Below, one piece after another: positions 42,823 through 53,921 of a stretch of DNA of 64,000 nucleotides. Within the stretch, counting starts at the first letter, position 1. Each line of letters begins with the position of its first letter. Source of the DNA: Rattus norvegicus. Its lineage: Eukaryota; Chordata; Mammalia; Rodentia; Muridae. The stretch is from positions 54,400,599 through 54,464,598 of the forward strand of contig NC_086032.1 in assembly GCF_036323735.1 (NCBI RefSeq). Reading direction: 5' to 3'. The translations under genes and the position numbers were made by a program. The notes beneath the pieces were generated by a model that worked only from the letters and a program-made list of their open reading frames with translations, searched no databases and was not told the DNA's origin.

Positions 42823-44619
42823 ATAGCTCCATATTTAATATCCTTTATTGGTTTCATACAAAAGTATTGACTGAATGCATAGACAGACAAGAGCTGACTC
42901 TGAACTTCCTCCATGAGTTTAAATGTTTTGAGTCATTTTACTTGAGACTGCTTCTGTTCTGATTACAAAGGAAACATATTGGTGTGAGCAGTGTGCTACA
43001 AAGGAATCAATACTCAAACTATATATAATAAGACAGCTTGTGTCACTTTCTTATATAGTATATTACAGTGTCCCTACTGTGTACATGGGGAAAGGTAAGA
43101 AAAATTAATCTAAAGTATTCTAAGGATGACTGGTGTTTATTGGTTATATTAGTACCAGTTTGAAATAGTCAAGATACTTTTACATCATTTAAAATATTTA
43201 AGTATATAGCTGCCAAAAATACACAATGAGATGTATGCTTAGATTTTTCAAAACCTACTCTAATCATGTTGTTTTTAAACACTTCAACTTACTGTCTAGC
43301 CCATCATATACCAGAGGAAGGGAAAAGATATATTAATATGAAACAGAGTTGTGGACCTGTTTAGAAATAGATTTGGGGGCGATTCCAATATTTGTTGTCA
43401 GCAGTACAATCCATTCACAAAACACACAAAACATGACTCAGTAGTGGCAGTGCAATCTTCTAGGCAAACACCAAAAAGCAATAGGCAGCAGCAACTAGAT
43501 CTAGATGAAATTTTAAAGTTCCACCAATCAGCATCAGTCTGCCAAAATGGCAAGAAGCACTTGGAATTCCAGCAAAAGTTCTTTGATGGGTCTATATATA
43601 AAGTCATTACACATGAAGATCAGTGAAGAAAACAAAGCAAATCAATGTAAGAGCTTCATCAGAGAAGACCAGAATCAGTGAAGTCCCAAGAAGACCAGCA
43701 AAGATTTGTAAGGTGAACCAATGCTAGAGTACCATTCACTGTCTATTGGGTTATATTTAAATTCTTGCCAAACATCACGTGTTCTCTAAAGAGTTTGCTC
43801 CAGAAAAACTTCACATGCCCTTTCACCAGGCAGCTTCCAGAAAAACATCATGTATCTGCTAAATCAAAACATCCTCACATAAGACAGCTTCCAGAAAACA
43901 ACACATGGCACAACTGAGCCTCCAACAAAACCAGAAATTCTCATATCAGTTAGATGAAGCATAGGAACCCACTAAGGTCAGGGAACTATGAAATGATTTT
44001 ATTTTTTTGAATATGATGTGGTTAGTGTACTTATAATCTCACAGAAACTGTAGTTACCCAAATAGGACCTCAACTGAAGTCCCAATTCTAACATAGTGAT
44101 GTGCTTATTAGGCCCAACCTTTACCTAAGACCTACGGGTAGTTTAGAGCTTTCAAGGGTAGAATAACCATTTGTCTTTAAAGGTATACCTCCTGGTGTGT
44201 TCTATATAATCCAGTAAATAGTTCCACTCCCTTGAAAGTATTGGAAGCACTAATTGGATGAATAAACTCAAACACAGACACAATTTAGCTTTTGAGGTCT
44301 TTATGAAGGAAACACCCTGATACATATTACCTGGCCTCAGTTGGTCTCCATAATCATGGAAGCAAATTCCACCAACCATTTGCTCAAGTACCCTTCATTA
44401 CTCGATGGCTAGAACAACACAGATGACACTGCCAAATTTAAATGCCTGGTTGGGATGGAACATGTTTACTTTTAATATTTATAGCATTTTTCTTTGTTGT
44501 TGCTTTTTAGTAGCAGAAAATTCCTGAGACTTTTTCTTTTCATAAGATAAATCTTCGCTGAGTGGAGTGTTGTCTTGATGCCAACCTTTACTCTATTCCA
44601 TTTCTGATCAAACTTCTGT
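42823..44619. other. Unassigned sequence, possibly part of an old dispersed repeat
   Basis: No gene is recognised. At 43350-43626 a 91-codon plus frame is open but the protein is not recognised. At 43795-43910 the phrase 'ccagaaaaacttcaca', with variants, recurs about three times at ~35-70 bp spacing, hinting at an old repeat. Simple unique sequence otherwise. Confidence 0.4.
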
Positions 44620-45265
44620 TTCATCCCTTTATCTCTTTCAGAGCAAACCTAGAATTCAACATTCAATTTTCTGGCGCTCCCTTTGAAATTGAACATTTCA
44701 TATTTCTTTTTGCCCTATTTGGTCTTTGTCACTGAATACCTCTAAAAGAGTGATGAAATAACCATGTAAGTGAGTCAATATTAGAATGTCTTAAAATATC
44801 CTCTGCCAAAGTTTTAGTCCATTACTTTACAATTCCACCTTTGACAATTCACAAGGCATGAGCATAAGAACTGTATATTTTTTGTCACAGTAAACAAGCA
44901 TAATATCCAGCGTAGTGGCTAAGATTTTTGCCCTTCTTGATACAGATCTTCATGGCCTATATGGTCCTCAGTGGTGTTTTCTTCCTTGCTCCTACTAAAA
45001 TGGCCAATAAAGCACTAACCAGAGTGTTCAACTCCTTTTCTAGTCTAAATTCACAAGGTCTTATACATTCCTCCATAAACATGGTCAGTTTTGTCAAATC
45101 TCTATCCAACTCTTGACATCAACTCATGTATTAGTTACTTTTCTGTGTCTGTGATAAAACATGGTCAACAAGTCAACTCACATAAGAAATTTAATGGGTC
45201 TAGAGATTTTTAGAATATTAAGATTCCATAATTTCAGAGTAAAGTCATAAAGGCAAGAACAACTT
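44620..45265. repeat. Degenerate rodent dispersed repeat
   Basis: The end of this block (45125-45265: 'tattagttacttttctgtgtctgtgataaaacatggtcaacaag') parallels the start of the repeats at 20978 and 50287. The preceding 500 bp ('ctactaaaatggccaataaagcactaacc', then 'acattcctccataaacatggtcag') matches what commonly precedes this repeat in rodents as I recall it. Class not determined. Confidence 0.45.
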
Positions 45266-45734
45266 TAAGCTAAATTAATTTTAATTTTTAGGTTTCTTTT
45301 TTGATAGTTATATAATATTTTATTATATTTAAGGGTAAATTGCTTTTATTTTTTTATTACTTAAAATAGTTCTTAAATTTTAATATATTTAGATCATATT
45401 TTTTCTTCCAGATCAACTATTTCTATCCTAACTACTCACTAGAATTTATGTATTTTCTCAAAAATCAAACAAAATAAAATTACAGAGGAAACAAAGAAAT
45501 AAACCAACCCACCAAATCGTAACAAAAGAAAAACATAGAAAAACTGTGGTGTCCATTATATGCTGTCAAAGGACTGAACAAAAGGCCTGCCCTAGAGTAA
45601 TTGGTATACCTAGTGTCACTCCTTCAGAGAAAACTAATTTTGTTTCTACTATCCATTCAGAGTGGCTAGTCAGTTGCTCACATTTACTCTGTCTACTAGG
45701 TTTTCATTCATACATTTATCCTATTTGCTTGTTT

Positions 45735-45882
45735 TTGTTTTTTTGTTTTGAGACATGGTTTCTTGTTGTAGCCTATGCTGTAGTGGAATTAGCTCTGTAG
45801 ACCAGGCTGGTCTCCAACTTACAGAGACTCACTGCCTCTGTCACAAGTGCTGAGATTAAAGAAGTCTACAACCACCACTGTG
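45735..45882 (-). mobile_element. B1 SINE
   Basis: T-rich start then 'gagacatggtttcttgttgtagc', 'ctctgtagaccaggctggtctccaactt' and 'aagtgctgagattaaag', the reverse of B1. Diverged; no TSD resolved. Confidence 0.85.
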
Positions 45883-46138
45883 ATATTTCTTCCTTTTTTT
45901 TTTTTGAGCAGAGCAAAATAAAACATAATAATATAAAGAAAAACTATTATTTCTGTGTATGACAAGGCAACCAACAAAAGGATAAGAGCTGAAGAAAAAG
46001 TTCAAAAAGTAGAGACCCCTCTTCCTCTCAATCATGAGTTTAGCAATAATAATAATTTAGTAATAAAAATTATAAAACAGTAAAAATTAAAAAAATAATA
46101 AAAATTATATATCTATATATAGGTATATAGCTAGATAG

Positions 46139-46140
46139 AC

Positions 46141-46171
<31 letters not shown>

Positions 46172-46231
46172 CAGAGAGACAGAGAGACAGAGAGACAGAG
46201 AGAAAGACAGAGACAGAGACAGAGAGAGACA
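46139..46231. repeat. (GA)n-(GACA)n microsatellite
   Basis: GA units (46139-46163) followed by GACAGA-type units to 46231; pure purine-pyrimidine asymmetry. Confidence 0.95.
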
Positions 46232-47116
46232 GGATTGGTAAGGTCCTTTCAGGACCTATACATGCTGCTTCAATTGGAGTGAAAATTGTGAACCTCAAGT
46301 AAGTAACAAAAAGACAGAGGGATAGGGCAGGGCTGCAAATTGTGACAGAATTTTAAAACTTCAAGGCCCGTGAACAGAATTATACACTTTCTCCAAAAGG
46401 ACCATGTAAACTTATTTTGCCAAGAAGTTTCACCAACTGGAATTGAAACTTCGCAGCTGAATGGGAAACATTCGCTTCAAATGATCACAGTGTTAGTGGG
46501 GAAAGGGGGAATAGATATGACCTTGCTTCATTACATTTATGCATGAAATTCTGAAAAATTAAAAATAAAAAATTCCTTTCATTTTCAACTGCTTTTTGTA
46601 TAAGAAAAGGAACAATCTAAAATGATCTCTAGGTTTTGACACAAGATCTAGATACTAAAGGAGGGAATATTTTAGTATGATAGTTTCTCAACTAAAAAGA
46701 ATAAAATATTTGTCAGTACAGAAATTTAAGATAAAGAATAATACTATTGTCAGATTGTAAATTTACAAGTGAACAATATCAGAGTAAATGAAGGGTTGGT
46801 TAGAAGGAGAGAAATAATGTAATCATATTTAAATTTTAAAAAATAAATAAAAATTAAACTTGCTGTAGAAGCAATCTGAAATTACACATTCATATATGCA
46901 TAGATGTGTTAACTATCTATCTCCATGTAACACATTACTATAGAAATTGGCAGATAAAGCTGAAAACACTTAAGATATCACATTTTCTTTGGCTGAGGAA
47001 TACAGGTGCAACTTGGCTAGCTGCTGCAACTTTATGCTTTCAACAGCACATTAGTTTGTTAGAAGAGACCTCTATTCATTGAGGTTTTCTGGAGAAGTTA
47101 AAAATAAACTAAGAAA

Positions 47117-47120
<4 letters not shown>

Positions 47121-47174
<54 letters not shown>

Positions 47175-47377
47175 TGTGTATGTGTGTGTGTATGTGTGTT
47201 TCTGTGCATGTATGTGTATGTGTGTATGTGTGTGTGTATGTGTGTTTCTGTGCGTGTGTGTGTGTATGTGTGTTTCTGTGCATGTGTGTGTATGTGTTTT
47301 CCTGAATATGTGTGTGTATGAGTGTTTCTGTGTGTGTGTTTCTGTGTGTGTATGTGTGTGTGTGTGTGTGTTTGTGT
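47121..47377. repeat. Long (TG)n / TGTGTA array, ~257 bp
   Basis: A pure TG run of about 46 bp is followed by variant higher-order units such as TGTGTGTATG and TGTTTCTGTGCATG repeated several times. The long Cys-Val or His-Thr frames across it are artefacts. It is a candidate Z-DNA-forming tract. Confidence 0.97.
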
Positions 47378-48685
47378 AATCTGAAATCTTCTACAATTTA
47401 ATAAAAGTAAAAGATATGCCAACCGGAGGATTAATGAAATGAATTCACAAACTCACTACTGAATTTGCATTTAACCAGAAGGTCAAGCAGAGATCACATG
47501 TTCACTACTGAAGCTTGACTGAATTATTTTAATCCAAGGTTCTTTGAATATACAAATAGAATAGGTCAACTATATGTATACATGCATACAGAAATAAAGA
47601 CTTGTTTGACTGAATTGGACAAACATTCACTAACTGATTCCGCAAATTTAAATTCTGGATGAATTCCTTTTCGCTTCAGGAAAACAGAATTTATTCTTTG
47701 AAGGCCTTTAGCTGAAAGACTGAGTAATTTTTTTCTCATAGTCGATTGATTTAAATGTTAACATGTTTTTTAAAAGGTGCCAAATAAACAAACCAAAGCA
47801 GGGAATATCATTCTCAGAAACATCGAGGATAATGTTTGACTACATCTAGACATCATGGACCAGTTAAGCCAACACATGAAATTAAACATCACAGTGTTGC
47901 AACCATTCCAGGAGCTGATGTGCAAATGGTAACTGCCAAGTACCCACTCATGTGTTCTGGCAAAGCAAATCTCTGTTAACTTTTAGCTGAAGTTATAGTT
48001 CCACTATGTAGGCCTCCTCTAGTATGTATCTAGAGCATGACAGGTGGTCTCCATCAACTCATGGAGAAAACAGAGAATAGATACAGCAGACTCCATTTTC
48101 CTTTGTAGCCTAATTTCAGAATTGGCATCTATCTTTTTATGCCTCTATGTACATTGGGAAAAAAATTCAATGAAATCAGTCCACATTCCAGGAAATGGGT
48201 TGTCACTCAATTTGATGTCAGACTGCAAATTGTCATTGGGGAACTGTTAAACACTGCATATTTTTGTATGTGTAAAAATCTGCACATCATTTAGTATATA
48301 TTTGAATGTGATGAAATGTAAATCTTATATTAAATACCATTCTTTATTATTTTCAAAGTGAAATGAAAATTTAAATCTTCCTACGATCTCAATTTCTCTA
48401 CATTGCCACTCTGAGCATGCTTGTACTAAACTACTTGCATTTCCTATAAGAATTATCAAAGCCTGTCCTGAAAGCTACATTTGTCCACCATCTATTTCTG
48501 TGTGACCTACTGATTACAATAATAATTATATTTTCCAAGGATTTAAAACAAACACAAACAAAAGAAAAATCCATAAATACATGGCAATGACTATATGTAA
48601 CAAACAAAACTTACAATATTTACTCTTTAGTTTTACATAGAAAAAATTGCCACTGCAATATAATATGTTCTTCAGGGAGAACTGA

Positions 48686-49576
48686 ATATGATCTGGTATG
48701 GGATGTGGAAAAAAGCACTAAGCCCTGAAAATCAGCACAAAGAATCAAAACAGAAGACCTTGGGAGAAAGTAGGTTGGGAGGACCCTCCAGAATGTACAG
48801 AGACCCAGGAAGTGAGAGATTCTCAGAACACAAAGTGGGGCACCCTAGATGAAATACCCTACAGTGGGGAGAGGGAACTTATTGAGCCTACCCCCAGTAG
48901 AAAAGACAGGGCGTCAAGTAAGGGGTGGGGTTGCTATCCTACAATCATAACTCTGACCCATAATTTTTCCTGTCTGAATGAACTGCAGCGATGGAAATGG
49001 AGAGGAGCCTGAGAAAAAGAAAGTCCAGCAATGGGCTAAAAGTGGGATCCAGCTCAAGGAGAGACTCAAAGACTTGTCACTACTACTAAGGCTCCTGTTC
49101 ACAAGAAGAGGTCTATAGTGACTGTCATCCAAAATACCCAACAAGCATTTGACTCAGATGCAGATATGTGCACCCAACCAATGAACAGAAGCTGCTGAGC
49201 CCTCCGGTTGAATTAGGAAAACACTGAAGGAAGGTGAGAAGGGCAACCCTGTAAGAGGACCAGCAGTCTCAATTAGCCTGGACCTCCGAGATCTCTCAGT
49301 ATACACCAGCTGAGATGAGGCCTCCAACACATATACAGCAGAGGACTATGGGGTCTGGGTTCAGTCAGAGAAGATATACTTAACACTCTAGTGACTGGAT
49401 ACTGAAGTTTAGTGGTCTGGTGGGGTGGGTGAGGTGGGGACATCCTCATGGAGAAGTTGGGAGGAGGTATGGGATGTGGAACAGTCGGAGGGTGGACCAC
49501 AAGGAGAATAAAATCTTCAGTATAAAAGTGGATGAATGAGTGAATGAGTGAATGAATGAGTAAATTAATGAATAAA
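48686..49576 (+). mobile_element. Old L1 3' UTR (Lx-like) with (GAAT/GAGT)n tail
   Basis: Co-linear with the plus-strand 3' UTR at about 16620-17390 ('gaccctccagaatgtac', 'gaaataccctacagtgggga', 'cagctgagatgaggcc', 'ggggacatcctcatgg'), though each copy is diverged. The end is a microsatellite-like GAAT/GAGT tail (49533-49576). Only the non-coding 3' end of the element is present. Confidence 0.85.
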
Positions 49577-50286
49577 TTGTGAATCCACATATACATTTCC
49601 TCACACATACATTTCTTCACGTTCTTCTGCTTTTGATAAAAAAAAGGTAGGCAAAGTCTTCCAAAATGAAGAGAGATTTCAACCTGTGGGTTTTGATAAT
49701 AAGCTTTAAGGAACTCTTGCTTTTTAGTCATCGAAGGGAGAAGAGGGAAAAATAATGATTTATTTGATTCTTTAATATATACTAAGAAGTTACAATCATA
49801 AGGGATTTGGGATACGTTTGGACAAGCATAGTATTTAATAAAAAAAGATGCTAAAACCCCATTCCAAACTCTATTTCCTGCTACTGCTCCTTGTGACACT
49901 CATCAAACGTAGGGAACCAAAAACTCTGATGTTTCCTTCACTGCCCAGGGCTGAAGGGGACACAGCAGAAATCTACTGACTCTAAGTTTGGGCTCTCAAA
50001 AATGGATATGTTTTCATAATACTGATCCTGGTGGGATTGCATCCCACAGAAGGAAATTTATTGAATTTCCTTCAGTTACTTAAGCAACGTGTTGTTTGGA
50101 GCCACAACTCAGTCGCAGAGATTTCTGTTCACTCTAGTCTTTGAGTTGCATTTACATGTCCTTTGATATTTATGGTAGAGGATTCCAATTTCATTGGAAA
50201 ATGAGAATGTTATTCTCGATCTTAATGTGAATGGCTTTTTGTCTGTGCATCTGTTTTAGGGTCTATGGTGCATCAATAATAGTGTC
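49577..50286. other. No recognised gene or repeat
   Basis: About 700 bp of AT-rich sequence; the minus-strand open frame that ends here runs across the L1 tail and is not credible as a gene. Confidence 0.6.
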
Positions 50287-51390
50287 TGTCTTAGGGTTTA
50301 CTCCAGTGAACAGACACTATGACCAAGTAAAATCTTATAAAGAACAACATTTCTTCGGGCCTGGCTTATGGTTCACAAGTTCAGTCCATTATCATCAAGG
50401 TAGGAGCGAACAAGGTAGGCAGGCCCAGTGCAGAGAAAACTGAGAGTTCTAGACCTTGATCTGAAGGTTGCTAGAAAACTGACTTCAAGACAGCTAGGAT
50501 GAGTGTCATTTTAACAAATTATTTTATTTACTCTCTTTTTTTTACACTACATATTTTGTCCACCTCCTGGTCCTCCCTCTGACTCCCTCCATATCACATA
50601 CCTCCACCACCATCACCACCCCTTTCTCCAAAAAGGATTTCCTTTTGCCCCACCCTCCAACCCCTATCCTCCACCCCTGACTCCTACCCACCACCCTGTA
50701 CCCTACCAGACCTCCATGCTTCCTGAAGCCTCCAGCCTCTTGAGGATTAAGTACATCTTCCTTGACTGAAGCAAGACCCCACAGTCCTCTGCAGTATATG
50801 TGTTCTGGGCCTCATAACAGCTGGTCTATGCTTCCTGGTTGGTGGTCCATTGTCTGAGAGATTTTGGGCTGGTCCTCCTACAGGGTTGCCTTTCTCCAAG
50901 GCTTCTTCCAGCTTTTCCATATTTCAACCAGAGGGCTCAGCAGCTTCTGTTCATTGGCTGGGTACACATATCTGCATCTGACTCAGCTGCTTGTTGGGTC
51001 TTTTGGAAGGCAGTCATGATAGATCCCTTTTTGTTAGCTCCTCATCACTGTAATAATGGTGTCAGGTCTTGGGGCATACCCTTGAGCTGGATCCCCTTTG
51101 GGCCTGTTACTGGACCTTCTTTTCCTCAGGATCTTCTTCATTTCAGTCCCTGCAGTTCTTTCAGACAGGAACAATTATGTGTCAGAGTTTTGACCGTGGG
51201 ATGGCAACCCCATTTTTCATTTGATGCTTTGTCTTTCTTCTGTTGGTGAGCTCTACGAGTTCCCTCCTCCTATCCCATGGTACAGCATTTCAATCTAGAA
51301 GCCCATACCCACAGTGACACACCAACTTCAACAGGGAAATACTTTCAATAGTCCCTCTCTCTGGGATGAGCACATACAAACCATCACACT
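50287..51390. repeat. Rodent dispersed repeat split by an L1
   Basis: The left part (50287-50515: 'gtcttagggtttactccagtgaacagacactatgacc', 'ccattatcatcaagg') and the right part (about 51290-51390: 'cccacagtgacacaccaacttcaaca') are the two ends of the same element seen whole at 20978-21370. An L1 3' end lies between them, so the dispersed repeat is older than that L1. Confidence 0.75.
50516..51275 (-). mobile_element. Old L1 3' UTR (Lx-like) inserted in older repeat
   Basis: Reverse complement of the 3' UTR type at 48686-49576 and 16620-17390 (for example 'cagctggtctatgcttcctgg', 'tgcatctgactcagctgcttgttgggtc', 'gagctggatcccc'). Its T-rich 3' end is near 50520. The junctions GTCATTTTAAC and AGCATTTCAAT may be a decayed TSD, but this is weak. 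Confidence 0.8.
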
Positions 51391-53213
51391 GTCCATGGCT
51401 TATTTTAGAGCAGAAGGCTGTGTTTAATGAACATGACCTGTACTGAAACCAAAGACTATGCTGAATTTCATGGTGTATGCTGACTTCAAAGACCATGTGG
51501 ATGTCCTTTGTCCATTATATTGCTAGCAGCCATCTTGAAAGTCCATTATTTGTGCTCCTGTTGAGTGTAAATGGCAAGGAAGCTACTTTTCTAGTATTGA
51601 TGGTTGTTTGACTTGCACTTGATCAGAGGGACGTGATATAGAAGGTTTCTGTTACAAGGCTTACCCTCACCTGTGCCTACTCCTCTCATAAAAAAGTAAC
51701 ATCCTAGACAGAAATCCATTGAAAAGAGTTGTTAAATATTAGGATAAGGAGGCTAACTTGTAGCTCTCAATAATTGATGACTACTGGATCTTTCAGTTTT
51801 CTTTAAGGGGCTTGCTACTGGGAATTTGACCATACTACAGTGAGTGTATGGGCAACACAAATTGAACGTTTTTCTACCCCTCTCCTTCTAATAGGGGAAA
51901 GTCATAATGATAGAGGAGTATGACTGGGAGGCCTGGGAGCGGGGTGCGATCAGGTTTCATAATGTGAAATTCCCAAATAACCAACAAAAATATTATGGAA
52001 AAAGAAACAAAGGAAACATTCTGAATTCATCCAACCTATGGAGCCTTCTAAACAATAGAGCACACTGTGGTTCCTGTGACTGGTGAGAAACAATGGTTTA
52101 TTGTTGCAACAATGAATTCCTAAGAGAGGACTAAACTGAATATTACTCATCTGGGTTAAGACTAATATTCAATATTTAAGAGTTGGATGTGTTATAATCT
52201 CAGGACTCAGGAAGCTAAGGCAGGAAAATCTGCAGTTTGAGGCCAACATAGGATAACATGATTCTGTCATAAAAATATAACTCAAAATATAAAATATAAT
52301 CTCTATTAAGTAATAAACAACATTAAAAATATCATGTCATTTTATTATGAGCAGGAACTAACAGGATTTATTGAATTACATAAATATCAAATAATTTTAA
52401 AATACCTAGATTTTTCTCTAATGTTTTTAAATATATTGAATTAGTAAAATTTGGGAATTAATCAGCAGCAACTCTAAGTGCTCCAGAGAATATATTCTGA
52501 GTTTTGAGCTATGAAACTAAGTTGCTATCTGTTCTACCTAGTTAGTTTTAGAAAAAGTTAACTGTGCTTTGATTTACTAATCCCTCCAAAATTTATTTGA
52601 ATTATCACTTTTTGAAATTTTATTTTATTTTAAATGAGTCACTTTTCTAAAAATATTAACTATTTTGATATATAGTATAACACAATTTATGAATATTTAC
52701 AATTTTTAAAAAAATTATTCACTGTCATATTTTATTAATAATTTTCAATGGTTACATGCATTTTATTTTCAGGAATGAATGTTTTCATAGTTCCTATGTT
52801 TCACCATCAACAATATTACTCAGATGTGTGTTCTTTATATGAAATTGTACAATATAACATATTAGATCAAATACGGTTTTGGTCCTGTAAGCTGAGGTGA
52901 ATCTGAGAATTATTATTTAGCATCCCTTTTTAGCAAACAAGAAAGATAACAAACGGAAAAGAAGATTCCATAAGTTAGAGTAACCTGAACAACCTGGTGA
53001 GATTTGATTAAGAACTCAATTTCCTTGAGTCTAGTGAATGTTCTTGAAATTAAGGTTATTACTACTCTTATTGAGTAGAGAGTTTTGGTTTATTAATAAA
53101 TTCAGTTTACTTCTGCAATGCTGAAGAAGTACTTATTTTTCAAGATTATGTAAAAAGATGACTCACTCTTAGATGAGTCTTCTTCATTCAGTCTTTGATT
53201 TCTTGATTAGGAT
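51391..53213. other. AT-rich intergenic sequence with a degenerate B1
   Basis: Contains a degenerate B1-like SINE at about 52187-52276. 51400-51720 might be an old repeat but was not identified. Nothing gene-like. Confidence 0.5.
52187..52276 (+). mobile_element. Degenerate B1-type SINE
   Basis: 'ttataatctcaggactcaggaagctaaggcagg' followed by 'gcagtttgaggccaacatagg' follows the B1 order, ending in an A-rich stretch. Confidence 0.65.
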
Positions 53214-53700
53214 TGTTAAGGTCTGTGAATTGCTGAAGAATGACACCCCAGACTCAAATACTATGCAAAAGCAAATAACATGTATTCCTGCATGAGGCTA
53301 AGCAATTTGATTGGGATGGAAGGACCTAACTGAATTCTCAGATTCAGTTTTAAAGACAAAAAAGAGTAACATGAGAGAGGGTTAGTGATGCATATCTCGA
53401 TTGGTGGGTTCTATCTCTAGGTGTCTGGGTGTTGATATGATTCAGACTAACTAATCTTGCTTCATAACAAGGAGGGATGTCTCTTGACCTCTTGCAGGCA
53501 AGCTGGGCTGACTATCCTTTCTCAAGCTTAGGAAGGGGTGACCTAACCCTGATCTTGTTTGAGTAACTGAGATGCCCAGTTATGGGAACTAGAAACTCAA
53601 GCCAGGTCTCCTGAACTGCTACTTTGCAGCCCGTCATAGAGTCACCCTGGCTCAGGACAATTCACTATTTTCAGATTCAACTAAAGATCACCTTTTTATT
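53214..53700 (-). mobile_element. Candidate ERV LTR (minus strand)
   Basis: Read on the minus strand the block ends CTTAACA at 53214, preceded by the phrase 'gtatttgagtctggggtgtcattcttcagcaattcacagacc'. This resembles the U5 end of ERV1-type LTRs and is similar in layout to the end of the solo LTR at 25820-26305. A TTTAAAA box (about 53350) is suitably placed upstream. The other boundary and a TSD were not found, so the family is uncertain. Confidence 0.4.
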
Positions 53701-53857
53701 TCCTTTCTTCAGACGATGATGGAAGATAGATGCACTTAGAAATGAAAGTTCAAATGTTCTTTAAAGGCATTGAAGTGGAACAAGAATTTGGTTATCCTTA
53801 ATATACATTCATTTGATATTTTTGGGATCTTTCTTTAAAAAAAATGAATGTCAATAG

Positions 53858-53865
53858 TTGTGTGC

Positions 53866-53919
<54 letters not shown>
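53858..53919. repeat. (TG)n microsatellite
   Basis: About 28 TG units with early TGCG interruptions, directly at the left edge of an L1. Confidence 0.97.

Positions 53920-53921
<2 letters not shown>

Larger units (their letters stand above)
45266..48685. other. Intergenic sequence with B1 and long TG arrays
   Basis: Contains a B1 (about 45735-45882), an A-rich block, a GA/GACA array (46139-46231) and a 260-bp TG-type array (47121-47377). The remaining AT-rich DNA shows no gene or transposon I can name. Confidence 0.55.

Noticed and set aside
43351..43626. 91-codon plus frame with Gln-rich middle
   Set aside because: No recognised domain and no splice or promoter support, and it lies beside what looks like an old dispersed repeat. 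Kept only as a note in the intergenic entry.
47072..47422. His/Thr- and Cys/Val-rich frames up to 116 codons
   Set aside because: Pure translation of the TG/CA array on either strand.
49273..49899. 208-codon minus frame
   Set aside because: It spans the antisense of an old L1 3' UTR and its GAAT tail, then unique AT-rich DNA; composition (Ile/Leu/His/Ser repeats) follows the repeat.
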